Assembly: GCF_000024365.1 (NCBI RefSeq)
Contig: NC_013235.1
Location: 2,232,001 to 2,296,000, forward strand
Direction: 5' to 3'
DNA length: 64,000 nt
Source of the DNA: Nakamurella multipartita DSM 44233
GTDB lineage: Bacteria > Actinomycetota > Actinomycetes > Mycobacteriales > Nakamurellaceae
Made by a program: the position numbers and the translations under genes. Positions 18,281-29,269 of this stretch are shown here, piece after piece (position 1 is the first letter of the stretch; the number at the start of each line of letters is the position of its first letter). The notes beneath the pieces are model-generated. The model was given only the letters and a program-made list of their open reading frames with translations, did no database searches and was not told the DNA's origin.

Positions 18281-19261
18281 TCAGGGGCAGACGAACACCT
18301 GGCTGGCGTAGGTGAGTCCCGCGCCGAAGGCGACCGAGAGCACGACCTGGCCCGAGGAGACCTCGCCGGCGGCGCGCATCCGGTCCAGCGCGATCGGGAT
18401 GGACGCCGAGGAGGTGTTGCCGGTGGTGACGATGTCCCGGCCGACCTTGAGATCCTGGCGCGCGCCTTCCCTGATGATCTTCTTGGCGATGCCGTCGATG
18501 ATCCGCAGGTTCGCCTGATGGGTGACCAGCACGTCGATCTCGTCCAGTGCGACGCCGGCCGCCGCCGCCGCGCGGATCGCCACCGGGGCGATCGCGGAGG
18601 TGGCCCAGCGGAAGACCGTCTGGCCCTCCTGGATGAAATGGCCGTTGCGGCCCTCGATCCGGATGGTCTGGGTGTGGTCCTCGTCGCAACCCCAAACGAC
18701 CGGGCCGATGCCCGGCTCGTCGGCGGCCGAAACCACCACGGCGCCGGCCCCGTCGGCAAAGATGATCGCCGTCGCCCGGTCGTCCCGCTTGGTCCAGTCG
18801 GTCAGCTTCTCCGAGCCGACCACCAGCACGTTGCGCGAGGCACCGGTGCGCACCGCCTGGTCGGCGGCCGCGATCGCGTAGCAGAAGCCGGCGCAGGCCG
18901 CGTTGAGGTCGAACGAACCCGGCGCGTGAATGCCCAGCAGGCTGGCGATCTGGGTCGAGGCGTGCGGGACGGGGGAGTCCAGGCTGCAGGTCGCGGTGAT
19001 CACGGTGTCGATCTGCTCGGGCTGCAGGCCCGCCTCGGCCAGGGCCTTGGCGCCGGCCTGGGCGCCCATCGAGGCCACCGACTCGTCGGCGGCGGCGAAC
19101 CGGCGCTCGGCGATGCCGACCCGGGCCTGGATCCACTCGTCGTTGGTGTCCATGATCTGGGCGAGATCGTCGTTGGTGACCACCCGGTCGGGCCGGTAGT
19201 GACCCAGACCGACGATCTTGGACCCGGGGGAGCCGGCAGCGGTGCGAATGGTGGCGCTCAT
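18281..19261 (-). CDS. fabH: Beta-ketoacyl-ACP synthase III
   Basis: Initiating condensing enzyme (acyl-CoA plus malonyl-ACP). The catalytic Cys is in FDLNAACAGFCYA, His in VTHQANLRI and Asn in VTTGNTSSAS. 326 aa. The ATG overlaps the fabD stop as ATGA, indicating coupled translation. Confidence 0.96.
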   Translation of the reverse strand: MSATIRTAAGSPGSKIVGLGHYRPDRVVTNDDLAQIMDTNDEWIQARVGIAERRFAAADESVASMGAQAGAKALAEAGLQPEQIDTVITATCSLDSPVPHASTQIASLLGIHAPGSFDLNAACAGFCYAIAAADQAVRTGASRNVLVVGSEKLTDWTKRDDRATAIIFADGAGAVVVSAADEPGIGPVVWGCDEDHTQTIRIEGRNGHFIQEGQTVFRWATSAIAPVAIRAAAAAGVALDEIDVLVTHQANLRIIDGIAKKIIREGARQDLKVGRDIVTTGNTSSASIPIALDRMRAAGEVSSGQVVLSVAFGAGLTYASQVFVCP

Positions 19262-20181
19262 GCCTGCTTCACCCCCGCGTGCTCGGCGGCGAACGCCGCG
19301 GCGGCGTCCAGATCGGCGGGAGTCTTCAGTGCCATGGTGGCCACGCCCTTCAGGTCGCGCTTGACGAGTCCGACCAGCGTCCCAGCCGGCGGCAGTTCCA
19401 GCACGCCGGTGACGCCGAGATCGGCCAACGTCTGCATGCACCGGTCCCAGCGGACCGGGTGCGTGACCTGGGTGACGAGCAGCTGCAGGTAACCGCGCCC
19501 GCCGGCGACGACCGAGCCGTCCGAGTTGGTCAGCAGCACGTGCGTGGGATCGCTGGGGCTCAACGCGGCGACGTGCTCGCGCAGCGCGTGCTCGGCCCCG
19601 CCCATGTACGACGTGTGGAACGCGCCGGCCACCGGCAGCGGGATGATCCGCACCCCGGCCGGCGGGTTGGCCTTGAGCTGATCCAGAGCCTCGAGCGGTC
19701 CGGCGGCCACGATCTGCCCGCCGCCGTTGACGTTGGCGCCGACCAGGTCCAGCTCCTCCAGCGCGGCCAGCACGTCCTCGGTCGCCCCACCCATGACGGC
19801 GGACATGCCGGTCGGGGTCAGCGCGCACGCGGCGCTCATCGCCTGCCCGCGGACGGCGGCCAGGCCGACGGCGTCCAGGTCGGGCAGCACACCGGCCACG
19901 GCGGCCGCCGCCAGCTCGCCGACGGAATGCCCGGCGACGACCGCGGTGGAGGGAATCTGCAGGTAGCGCGCGGCGAGCAGGGCCGCGGCGACGACCAGCG
20001 GCTGGGTGACCGCGGTGTCCTTGATCTCCTCGGCCGTGGCCTGCGTGCCCAACCGGGTCAGGTCCAGGTGCGCCCGGTCCGACATCTGGGCAAGCGTGTC
20101 CGCTGCTCCGTCCAGTTCAAGCCAACTGGAGAGCATTCCGGGTTTCTGGGCTCCCTGACCGGGAGCAACGATGGCCAGCAC
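19258..20181 (-). CDS. fabD: Malonyl-CoA:ACP transacylase
   Basis: Loads malonate onto acyl carrier protein. Start MLAIVAPGQGAQKPGM, nucleophile elbow GHSVGE, His in PVAGAFHTSYM. 307 aa. GTG start at 20181. First gene of the fab operon; the upstream DNA runs after about 85 bp into the repeat/IS island, which separates it from the PucR regulator. Confidence 0.95.
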   Translation of the reverse strand: MLAIVAPGQGAQKPGMLSSWLELDGAADTLAQMSDRAHLDLTRLGTQATAEEIKDTAVTQPLVVAAALLAARYLQIPSTAVVAGHSVGELAAAAVAGVLPDLDAVGLAAVRGQAMSAACALTPTGMSAVMGGATEDVLAALEELDLVGANVNGGGQIVAAGPLEALDQLKANPPAGVRIIPLPVAGAFHTSYMGGAEHALREHVAALSPSDPTHVLLTNSDGSVVAGGRGYLQLLVTQVTHPVRWDRCMQTLADLGVTGVLELPPAGTLVGLVKRDLKGVATMALKTPADLDAAAAFAAEHAGVKQA

Positions 20182-20240
20182 GTTTCTACCGTGACACGAT
20201 CGGGTGTCGGTTGGTGGTGACGGTCGGCACCAAGTCCTTG

Positions 20241-20269
20241 GGAGTGTTTTGTAGAGTTCCTACAGTCAA
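20241..20269 (-). promoter_or_regulatory. Candidate fabD promoter and operator
   Basis: On the minus strand TTGACT (20269-20264) could be a -35 element. It abuts a 15-bp inverted repeat, TGTAG-5 nt-CTACA (20250-20264), about 70 bp before the fabD start. A binding site for the PucR-type regulator at 32605-33894 is plausible but unproven. No good -10 was identified. Confidence 0.4.
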
Positions 20270-20386
20270 CCCAGCGGGACTCACCAAACCTGATCATGGC
20301 CGCGATCCCGATCGGGCCCGCTGCCCGCACTTTCTCCCACCTTCGGTGGCCTTCGGCTCGGCCCGTCTCGACGCGCTCGCTCGGTG

Positions 20387-20503
20387 GTGGTGGTTCGCTG
20401 ACCGGAAAATAGGTACGCATGAGGCTGGTGGTGCTGCTGGTGCACATTTTCACGCCTCTGTGGCGTCACCGGAAGGGACAGGGTGACTGATCAAAGCCGC
20501 GTC
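20387..20503. repeat. 117-bp direct repeat, left copy
   Basis: Identical base for base to 32357-32473. It contains the GACCGGAAAAT / ATTTTCACGCC site, here separated by 35 bp, and ends with the first bases of a TGATCAAAG-starting unit. With its partner it brackets the whole 12-kb IS island. Confidence 0.85.
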
Positions 20504-20570
20504 TGGGTGGTGGGTGTGTCCGGTTGGGCGCGGGATTGATCAGCGAAGCGCGCCCCCGCCCGGGTGGTTC
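20488..20570. repeat. Single 83-bp structured repeat unit
   Basis: Begins TGATCAAAGCCGCG and holds GATTGATCAGCG about 45 bp later, so the ends can pair (CGCTGATCA with TGATCAGCG). Same family as the tandem copies at 22289-22531 and the units at 32285 and 32458. Confidence 0.7.
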
Positions 20571-20650
20571 GCTGACCGGAAAATCAACGTGCCGTTGGGC
20601 AGCCAAGGGTGACCCGTGGTGGTGACCATCGGGTTGGGTGGGTGTCGGGT

Positions 20651-22051
20651 TTAGGCGGCCGCGGTCAGGGTGACGTTGAAGCCGAGGGCTTCGAGTTGCC
20701 GGACGTGGTTACGGGTTCGGCGTCCGATGTCGATGCGGTGGTCGTTGAAATCGACGCCGAGGTCGTGGAAGGTCGTGCCGGGGTTGGCGAGCAGGTGCCA
20801 GATGATGACAAGGATGGATCGGGCGATGGCGACGATCGTTTTGAGTTTGCCGCGGCGTTTGATCAGGCGTCGATAGCGTTCTCCCAGGAAGGTTTGGGTC
20901 TTGCCGCCGGTCGCGGCCGCTTCACCAAGCACGGCGCGCAGGTAACGGTTGCCCTTGCCGGTCTTACCGGTTGTTGATCGTTTCCCGGACTGGATCGTGC
21001 GGGGGCACAGCCGGGTCCAGGACACCAGATGGCCAGCGGTCGGGAACCGGCTCATGTCCAGCCCGATCTCGGCGATGATGACCTGTGCGTTGCTTGGGCC
21101 GATCCCGGGTATCTGGTCCAGGATCTTGATCATGTCTGCGGCCGTCGGCGGTGTCCGGCGCTGGGCCGCCTCGTCGGCGGGTGCGTTAGCCCTCGTACCG
21201 GGCCGAGTTTGGCCATCCGGTGCGGGGCGGTCCGGATCGGGGGTGTTACCGGCCGGCAAGCTGGCCAGGAGTGCCTCGATGCGTGCGGTCAGGACGTCGA
21301 TCTGATCGGTCAGCGTGTCGATCTGATGCAGCAGCATCCGGGCCAGCTCGGCGTGATGATCGTCGAACTGACCGGTCAGCGACTCGACCAGGTCGGCGTA
21401 CTTGAGCCGCATCCGGCCGCGGGCCATGCCGGCCAGAACCCGCGGGTCCCGCTGGCCCGCGATCAGGGCCTCAATCATGTCCCGGACGGACAGGGTGTCG
21501 ATCCTGCTCGCCACGGAGGTGACCTTGATCAGGGCGTCCTCCAGCAGCTTCTCCAGCCGTTGCCAGTACCTGGTCCGGTCGCCGGTCAGATCGGCCCGCA
21601 TCCGGGTGTAGTCGCGCAACTGCCGGACCTGCGCTGATGGCACGAACGATGGACGCAACAGCCCCTTCTCGGTGAGCTTGGCCAACCACACACTGTCCAG
21701 CTTGTCCGTTTTGGGGCGACCGGGGACGTTCTTGACATCGCGGGCATTGACCAACTGCACGTCCAGGCCATGAGCTTCCAGCAGATAGAACCAGATCCGC
21801 CAGTAGTCCGAGGTCGATTCCAGGGTCACCTTCTCGATGCCCTGGTCTGACAGCTGTGCGGCCAGGCCCAGGACCGCTCTGGTTCGGGCCGGGACGTCCC
21901 AGACTTTGCTCACTCGCCGACCCGTCCCGGACGCGGCTGGTACGCGAACGCAGACTGTGCCCGAGTCCTTGCCCACGTCGATCGCGCAGACCCGCTGCAC
22001 GATCTGTTCATGGGGTTCGTCGAGGATCTCCTCGACCTGTTTGGTCATCAC
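20651..22051 (-). CDS. IS110-family transposase (DEDD)
   Basis: 466 aa. N-terminal RuvC-like DEDD domain (RVCAIDVGKDSGTVCV, VTLESTSDYWRIWFYLLEAHG, GRPKTDKLDSVWLA) and C-terminal Transposase_20 domain (ILDQIPGIGPSNAQVIIAEIG, SWTRLCPRTIQSG) with the catalytic Ser region. GTG at 22051 or ATG at 22048; AAGGAG upstream. Appears intact. Confidence 0.93.
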   Translation of the reverse strand: MMTKQVEEILDEPHEQIVQRVCAIDVGKDSGTVCVRVPAASGTGRRVSKVWDVPARTRAVLGLAAQLSDQGIEKVTLESTSDYWRIWFYLLEAHGLDVQLVNARDVKNVPGRPKTDKLDSVWLAKLTEKGLLRPSFVPSAQVRQLRDYTRMRADLTGDRTRYWQRLEKLLEDALIKVTSVASRIDTLSVRDMIEALIAGQRDPRVLAGMARGRMRLKYADLVESLTGQFDDHHAELARMLLHQIDTLTDQIDVLTARIEALLASLPAGNTPDPDRPAPDGQTRPGTRANAPADEAAQRRTPPTAADMIKILDQIPGIGPSNAQVIIAEIGLDMSRFPTAGHLVSWTRLCPRTIQSGKRSTTGKTGKGNRYLRAVLGEAAATGGKTQTFLGERYRRLIKRRGKLKTIVAIARSILVIIWHLLANPGTTFHDLGVDFNDHRIDIGRRTRNHVRQLEALGFNVTLTAAA

Positions 22052-22243
22052 ACCGCGTCGCTCCTTCCCTGAGGTGCACCACCGCCACGGCGGGCTGCCC
22101 GGGGGCCTCGGTCGGGAACCGAAAATCTGACCGGCGTGCTCGAAGCAACAGTGCGTGACCCGTCAAGGTCGGGCCCCGGCGCCAGACTGATCAACGGGCT
22201 CGAAGCTCAAGCGAACGAATCGGCGTCGACAGGCAACCCACCT
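22052..22243 (-). ncRNA. Candidate bridge RNA region of IS110-A
   Basis: IS110 transposases use a structured RNA encoded in the non-coding end upstream of the gene. This 192-bp stretch is the only place for it. It contains ACCGAAAAT (22118-22126), close to the target GACCGGAAAAT at 20575-20585, as a target-binding loop would. The fold was not computed. Confidence 0.5.
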
Positions 22244-22288
22244 CCCATTTTCACGCCGTCGTGGCGTCACCGGAAGGGACAGGGTGAC

Positions 22289-22531
22289 TGATCAAAGCCG
22301 CGTGTGGGCGGCGGTGCGTCCACTTTGGCGCGGGAATGATCAGCGGGGCACGGTTCGGCCCGGTGGTTCGCTGATCAAAGCCGCGTGTGGGTGGTGGCTG
22401 TGTCCGGTTGGGCGCGGGAATGATCAGCGGGGCACGGTTCGGCCCGGTGGTTCGCTGATCAAAGCCGCGTGTGGGTGGTGGCTGTGTCCGGTTGGGCGCG
22501 GGATTGATCAGCGAAGCGCACCCCGGCCTGG
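22289..22531. repeat. Tandem array of 83-84 bp structured repeats
   Basis: Units start at 22289, 22372 and 22456, each TGATCAAAGCCGCGTGTGGG. Each has an internal TGATCAGCG complementary to the CGCTGATCA start, giving a long imperfect hairpin. The third unit is cut by the left end of the IS3 element at 22532. No coding potential. Confidence 0.85.
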
Positions 22532-22561
22532 TGAATCCCCCCGGCGTGTCCGGAGGCTGTC

Positions 22562-23033
22562 TCAAACGGTGAGTCCGGCGGTTTGCTGGGCTCGGTGGTG
22601 AGCGTAGAACGCGTCCTCGAGTTCGGCTGGTGGGATGTCGCCGCAGTACTCGTGCAGGCGTCGGTGGTTGTACCAGTCGATCCATTCGGCGGTGGCGAAT
22701 TCGACGGAGTCGATGCTGCGCCAGGGGCCGCGGTGACGGATCACTTCGGCCTTGTACAGGCCGTTGATTGTTTCGGCCAGGGCGTTGTCGTAGGAGTCGC
22801 CGACGCTGCCGACCGATGCTGCGATGCCGACCTCGGCGAGGCGTTCGGAGTACCGGATGGATGTGTACTGGGACCCGCGGTCGCTGTGCGCCACGACGTG
22901 TTCCACAGTCCGGTCGGCCCGTTGACGGGTCCAGATGGCCTGCTCCAACGCGTCCAGGACGAGCTGTGTGGTCATCGTGGTCGCGACCCGCCAGCCCAGG
23001 ATGCGGCGGGCGTAGGCATCGGTCACCAACGCC
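22562..23033 (-). pseudogene. IS3-A orfB, 3' part
   Basis: C-terminal half of an IS3-type DDE transposase: AHSDRGSQYTS carries the second Asp and SYDNALAETINGLYKAE the Glu; the WRSIDSVEFATAEWIDWYNHRRLH tail is typical. Continues in frame with the part at 24541 once IS256-A and one copy of AACGCC are removed (WVYVAL joined to VTDAYARRILG). Confidence 0.9.
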
Positions 23034-25354
<2,321 letters not shown>

Positions 25355-25405
25355 GACTCCAACCTTCCCAAGCTCTGGAGTCTCCGGACACGCCGGGGGG
25401 ATTCA

Positions 25406-25750
25406 TCTTGGCGTAGTGACCGTTGCGGGAATTGTCGTACTCGGCCGCGTCCAGGGCGCCCTTGTCGTAGCCGACGTGGTCGGTCAGCTCCGCTTCCAGA
25501 CCGCGTTCCAACGCAGCCTTGAGCATCCCGCCCAGCACCCCGCTGTCGCCGGTCAGCGGCTCCCCGGCATCGATGCGGGCGAACACCCCGTCCAGCGCAC
25601 CCGAGGCCTTCAGATCCGCAGCCAACTCAGCCTGCACCCGACGACGCTCGGCCCGCTCCTGCGGGGTCAATCTCGGCATGCCATCAATCGTCACAGCTAC
25701 TCCTCAGACGCTAGATGCCACACCCCTTACACAGTCCATCTGACAGGTCC
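25406..25750 (-). pseudogene. Truncated IS256-type element IS256-D, N-terminal fragment
   Basis: Encodes only the first ~95 residues of a different IS256-family transposase (TPQERAERRRVQAELAAD, GVLGGMLKAALERGLEAELTDHVGY, NSRNGHYAK) from an ATG at 25694. It ends at the IS3-A terminus. The outer end (TGTCAGATGGACTGTGTA, minus strand) matches the IS256-A end closely. The rest of the gene is absent from the window. Confidence 0.88.
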
Positions 25751-25922
25751 GTCGGTCGCGGCCTCGACGCCCGAAGTTGAGTCCACCAGAGTGGTGTACG
25801 ACCACTGATCGACCTTGACCCCCTGACCAGGCAGGTCGGGGCGTGTCGGTCCCGGGACGAGGACGGCCACCGCGTGAGGCTTCGAAGGACCTCTCACAGT
25901 CTGTCGAAGGAGACATCACGCG

Positions 25923-26232
25923 ATGACCACTGCCCAGCCTAACGACCCGACGACCGCCGTCGGTGACATGCTCGCGTCGGCGAGCCCGGACCTGCTCCGC
26001 TCGATGCTGTCCACGTTCATTCAGACGCTGATGGGCGCCGAGGCCGACGCCCTGTGCGGCGCCGGCTACGGCGAACGCAGCCCGGACCGGGTCAACTCCC
26101 GCAACGGGTACCGGCACCGGGACTTCGACACCCGGGTCGGCACCCTGGACGTCGCGGTGCCGAAACTGCGGTCCGGGTCGTACTTCCCGGACTGGCTGCT
26201 GGAACGGCGGACCCGCGCCGAACGCGCCCTGG
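25923..26232 (+). pseudogene. IS256-C transposase, 5' part
   Basis: N-terminal ~103 residues of a 414-aa Mutator-type transposase (FIQTLMGAEADALCGAGYGE, SRNGYRHRDFDTRVGTLDV), interrupted after RAERAL by the transposon at 26233. The uninterrupted junction RAERALVSVVATSYLLG is visible in the copy at 52.9 kb. Confidence 0.93.
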
Positions 26233-26296
26233 TGTTGACCGGCGCTCTACATGGCGATGTTGGCATCGTCGTTGTTGACGATGGTCTGGGTGTTGA

Positions 26297-26329
26297 AAGG
26301 CCCCGCCCGGTGGTGGTGGGCGGGGCCTT
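26297..26329 (-). terminator. Terminator after the ExeA-like gene
   Basis: A 12-bp stem, AAGGCCCCGCCC with GGGCGGGGCCTT, around a 9-nt loop, 38 bp beyond the stop codon and inside the transposon end. Confidence 0.75.
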
Positions 26330-26366
26330 GGTGGTCATGGCGGCGGGGTCGTCGTCAATGTGAGGG

Positions 26367-27182
26367 TCATTCGCCTCCTGTTTCGGCGATCGCGGCCCGG
26401 GCTGATTTCTCGTCGACGATGGCCTGGTTGCGGGCGAACGCCGCGGTCAGGGCGTTGATCGCGAGGTTGTTGATGGCGCGGGGGTAGCCGCGGGCGGCGT
26501 TGTGGATCAGGGTGGTGGCGTCGCCGCTGAACAGGGTGTCGCTGCGGCCGGCGATCTTGAGGTGGTGGGTGAGGTAGTCCGCGGTTTCCTGGTCGGTCAT
26601 CCCGGTCAGGGTGCAGCGCACCGAGATCCGTTGGTCCAGCGCGGCGAGCACGCCGAGGCGCAGCCGGTGCCGCAGGGTGGGTTGCCCGACGAGCAGCGCG
26701 GCGAACGGGCTGCCGGAGTCCATGTCGTGGTTGGACAGCATGCGCAGTGCTTCGAGTTGCTGGTTGTCCAACAGGTGCGCCTCATCGATCACGACCACGG
26801 GGGTGCGGCCGCGTTCGGCGTGTTCGGCCGCGAGGGCGTCGGCGGCTTGCGGGGCCAGGATCGAGGTGTAGAACGACGGGGTCCGGCCCAGGGCGGCGAC
26901 GATGTGGTGGAGCATGCCGCGGACCCCGACGGACGGGTTGGGCAGGTAGATGACGACGTGCCGGCTGCTGTCCAGGGCGGCGGTGGCGGCGCGGACGGCG
27001 ACGGTCTTGCCGGCGCCGACCTCGCCGGTGATCACGCCGAGGGCGTGTTGGTCGACGCACCAGCTGATCCGGGCGATCGCTTCGCCCAGTCCGCGGTGCC
27101 GATGCAGCATGCCCGGGGCCAGGTTCCGGCCGAACGGCATCCGGGTGAAGCCGTAGTGGGCCTGAAGGCGTTGCACGCTCAC
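26367..27182 (-). CDS. ExeA/TniB-like AAA+ ATPase of the transposon
   Basis: 271 aa. Walker A GEVGAGKT (about residues 56-63), Walker B VVVIDEAH, and a C-terminal lid (GYPRAINNLAINALTAAF). Such ATPases act with TniA/MuA-type transposases in target selection or immunity. The GTG start overlaps the transposase stop as GTGA, so translation is coupled. Appears intact. Confidence 0.88.
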   Translation of the reverse strand: MSVQRLQAHYGFTRMPFGRNLAPGMLHRHRGLGEAIARISWCVDQHALGVITGEVGAGKTVAVRAATAALDSSRHVVIYLPNPSVGVRGMLHHIVAALGRTPSFYTSILAPQAADALAAEHAERGRTPVVVIDEAHLLDNQQLEALRMLSNHDMDSGSPFAALLVGQPTLRHRLRLGVLAALDQRISVRCTLTGMTDQETADYLTHHLKIAGRSDTLFSGDATTLIHNAARGYPRAINNLAINALTAAFARNQAIVDEKSARAAIAETGGE

Positions 27183-27762
27183 CGGGCCACCGCCTGACCA
27201 TCGTCGTTGCCGTCGTTGCCGTCGTTGCCGTCGTTGCCGTTGAGGTCGGCCAGGGCGTCGTCGATGCTGAGCTGCCCGGGCAGCTCACCTGGGTAGAGGG
27301 CGTGATAGTTGATCTTCTGGTCGGCACTGATCTGTTGCTGGTGGTCCTGCGCGACCAGCGCCAGGTAGTCGATCCCCGTCCGCGGTGTCGTTGCCGGTTC
27401 AGGGGTCTCGGGTCTGGCCTTGGGATGGGTGTGCCGGGTGATCCGATGCGGCACCGCCGGCCCGTGGTCCCGGCCGTCGTAGCGGACCCGCAGGGTTTCC
27501 AGATCGAACGGGGAGAACACCAACTCGACTTTCCGACCGACCAGCCCCGCCTGAACCTGGTAGGTGTTGCCGTGCAGCGACACCGTCGCGGTCCTGGTGA
27601 CCACGCGTTGTTCGGACCACAGGAACGCCTCGGTCAGATCCGCGGGGGTCGGCATCGCCGGAGACCGGCCGGCCCGCTGCCACCCGTCGGTCCAGCGTTG
27701 CAAGGGGCTCTGCCCGGTCTCGGAATGCACGTGGTGGTGATAGGACGCCTCGACCCAGGCGG
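27179..27762 (-). pseudogene. TniA-like DDE transposase, 3' part
   Basis: Mu-type beta-barrel C-terminal region (RVVTRTATVSLHGNTYQV, GRKVELVFSPFDLETLRVRYDG). Joins in frame with the part at 29270 when IS256-B is removed (NGLFTAWVEASYHHHVHSE). The extreme C-terminus has a GND repeat encoded by a 9-bp tandem repeat at 27200-27241. Confidence 0.9.
27200..27241. repeat. 9-bp tandem repeat in the transposase C-terminus
   Basis: About four and a half units of CGTCGTTGC, encoding GND repeats near the end of the TniA-like protein. Prone to slippage but in frame. Confidence 0.85.
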
Positions 27763-29269
27763 GGGCGTGTCAGATGGTCTGTGTAGGAGCCGCGATCGGA
27801 TGCTGAGGCGGGTGCCTCGCGAAGGAGCGGATCATGACCATGACCGAGCATTCCTCGTCGTTGCCGGCGGATGATGCGGTGCCGGGGCCGGGGCGGGTGA
27901 GTGGCCGGCAGCTGCGGGAGTTGCTGGCCGACGACGTGTGGCTCGACGAGTTGATCGACCGCGCCGAGGCCGGCGGTGTCCGGCTGACCGGCGAGGGCGG
28001 GTTCCTGCCGGAGATGATCAAGGCGGTGCTCGAGCGGGGCCTGGCTGCGGAACTGACCTCGCATCTGGGATACGAGGTGGGCGACCCGGCTGGTCGGGGC
28101 TCGCCGAACAGCCGGAACGGGCACACCCCGAAAACGGTGGCGACCGAGGTCGGGCCGGTCCCGTTGAGCGTGCCGCGGGACCGGACGTCGACGTTCGAGC
28201 CGCGGCTGGTGCCCAAGGGCCAACGCCGCCTGGGCGGGTTGGACGAGCAGATCATCAGCTTGTACGCCGGCGGCATGACCGTCCGCGATATCCAGGCCCA
28301 TCTGGCCCGGACACTGGGCACCGAGCTGTCCCACGACACGATCAGCAAGATCACCGACGCGGTCCTGGAAGAGGTCAAGGCCTGGCAGTCCCGGCCGTTG
28401 GAAGAGCTCTACCCGATCATGTACCTGGACGCGATCGTGGTGAAGGTCCGCGACGGGCACCAGGTTCGGAACAAGAGCGCGTACATCGCAGTCGGCGTCG
28501 ATATGGCCGGGATCAAGCACGTGCTGGGGATCTGGGTGCAGTCCACCGAGGGCGCCAAGTTCTGGGCCGGGGTCTGCGCCGAGCTGGCCAACCGGGGCGT
28601 CAAGGACGTGCTGATCGTGTGTTGCGACGGGCTGACCGGGCTACCCGAGGCGATCGAGGCGACCTGGCCGCGGACGACCGTCCAAACGTGTGTGGTCCAC
28701 CTGATCCGGGCCTCGATGCGGTTCGTGTCCTACACCGACCGGCGGGCTGTCGTGGCCCAGCTCAAGACGATCTACACCGCCCCGACCGTGGACGCCGCCG
28801 AGACGGCGCTGTTGACGTTCGCCGAGACCGATCTGGCCCGCCGCTACCCGGCCTGCCTGCGGACCTGGCAGGACGCCTGGGACCGGTTCATCCCGTTCCT
28901 GGCGTTCCCATGGCCGGTCCGCAAGATCATCTACACCACGAACGCGATCGAGTCGTTGAACTACCAGCTCCGCAAGATCATCAAGAACCGCGGGCACTTC
29001 CCCAACGACGACGCAGTGGTCAAGCTGCTGTGGCTGGCCATCCGCGATATCGAGGACAAACGCGCCCGGGACCGGACCGCGGAGAAGGGCAAACGAGTCG
29101 GACGCACCGCCGAGGGCCGGCTCGTCGAGGGCCAGGTCACCACCGGTTGGAAACCCGCGCTCGGTGCACTGGCCATCCAATACCCCGACCGCATCACCCC
29201 CAGGATCAGCTGACCAACCCCAACCCAAGATCAACATCGCGACTTACACAGAAACCTTGACAGCCTCCC
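27763..29269 (+). mobile_element. IS256-family element IS256-B
   Basis: 1507 bp, flanked by the 6-bp duplication AGGCGG (27757-27762, 29270-29275). Inserted in the TniA-like gene. Nearly identical to IS256-A, so one is probably a recent copy of the other or of a third. Confidence 0.93.
27834..29213 (+). CDS. IS256-family transposase, copy B
   Basis: 459 aa, intact, same catalytic Asp-Asp-Glu motifs as copy A (MYLDAIVV, CCDGLTG, NAIESLN). ATG at 27834 with the same upstream AAGGAGCG. Confidence 0.96.
   Translation: MTMTEHSSSLPADDAVPGPGRVSGRQLRELLADDVWLDELIDRAEAGGVRLTGEGGFLPEMIKAVLERGLAAELTSHLGYEVGDPAGRGSPNSRNGHTPKTVATEVGPVPLSVPRDRTSTFEPRLVPKGQRRLGGLDEQIISLYAGGMTVRDIQAHLARTLGTELSHDTISKITDAVLEEVKAWQSRPLEELYPIMYLDAIVVKVRDGHQVRNKSAYIAVGVDMAGIKHVLGIWVQSTEGAKFWAGVCAELANRGVKDVLIVCCDGLTGLPEAIEATWPRTTVQTCVVHLIRASMRFVSYTDRRAVVAQLKTIYTAPTVDAAETALLTFAETDLARRYPACLRTWQDAWDRFIPFLAFPWPVRKIIYTTNAIESLNYQLRKIIKNRGHFPNDDAVVKLLWLAIRDIEDKRARDRTAEKGKRVGRTAEGRLVEGQVTTGWKPALGALAIQYPDRITPRIS

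Larger units (their letters stand above)
20586..22243 (-). mobile_element. IS110-family element IS110-A
   Basis: Boundaries come from aligning repeat copies: the chromosome side reads GACCGGAAAAT on the left and ATTTTCACGCC on the right, consistent with a 2-bp AT core. No terminal inverted repeats, as expected for IS110. It holds one transposase and about 190 bp of non-coding DNA upstream of it. Ends are accurate to a few bases. Confidence 0.75.

Noticed and set aside
22289-22531. CRISPR array
   Set aside because: Units are 83-84 bp with no unique spacers and no cas genes nearby; they are tandem structured repeats.
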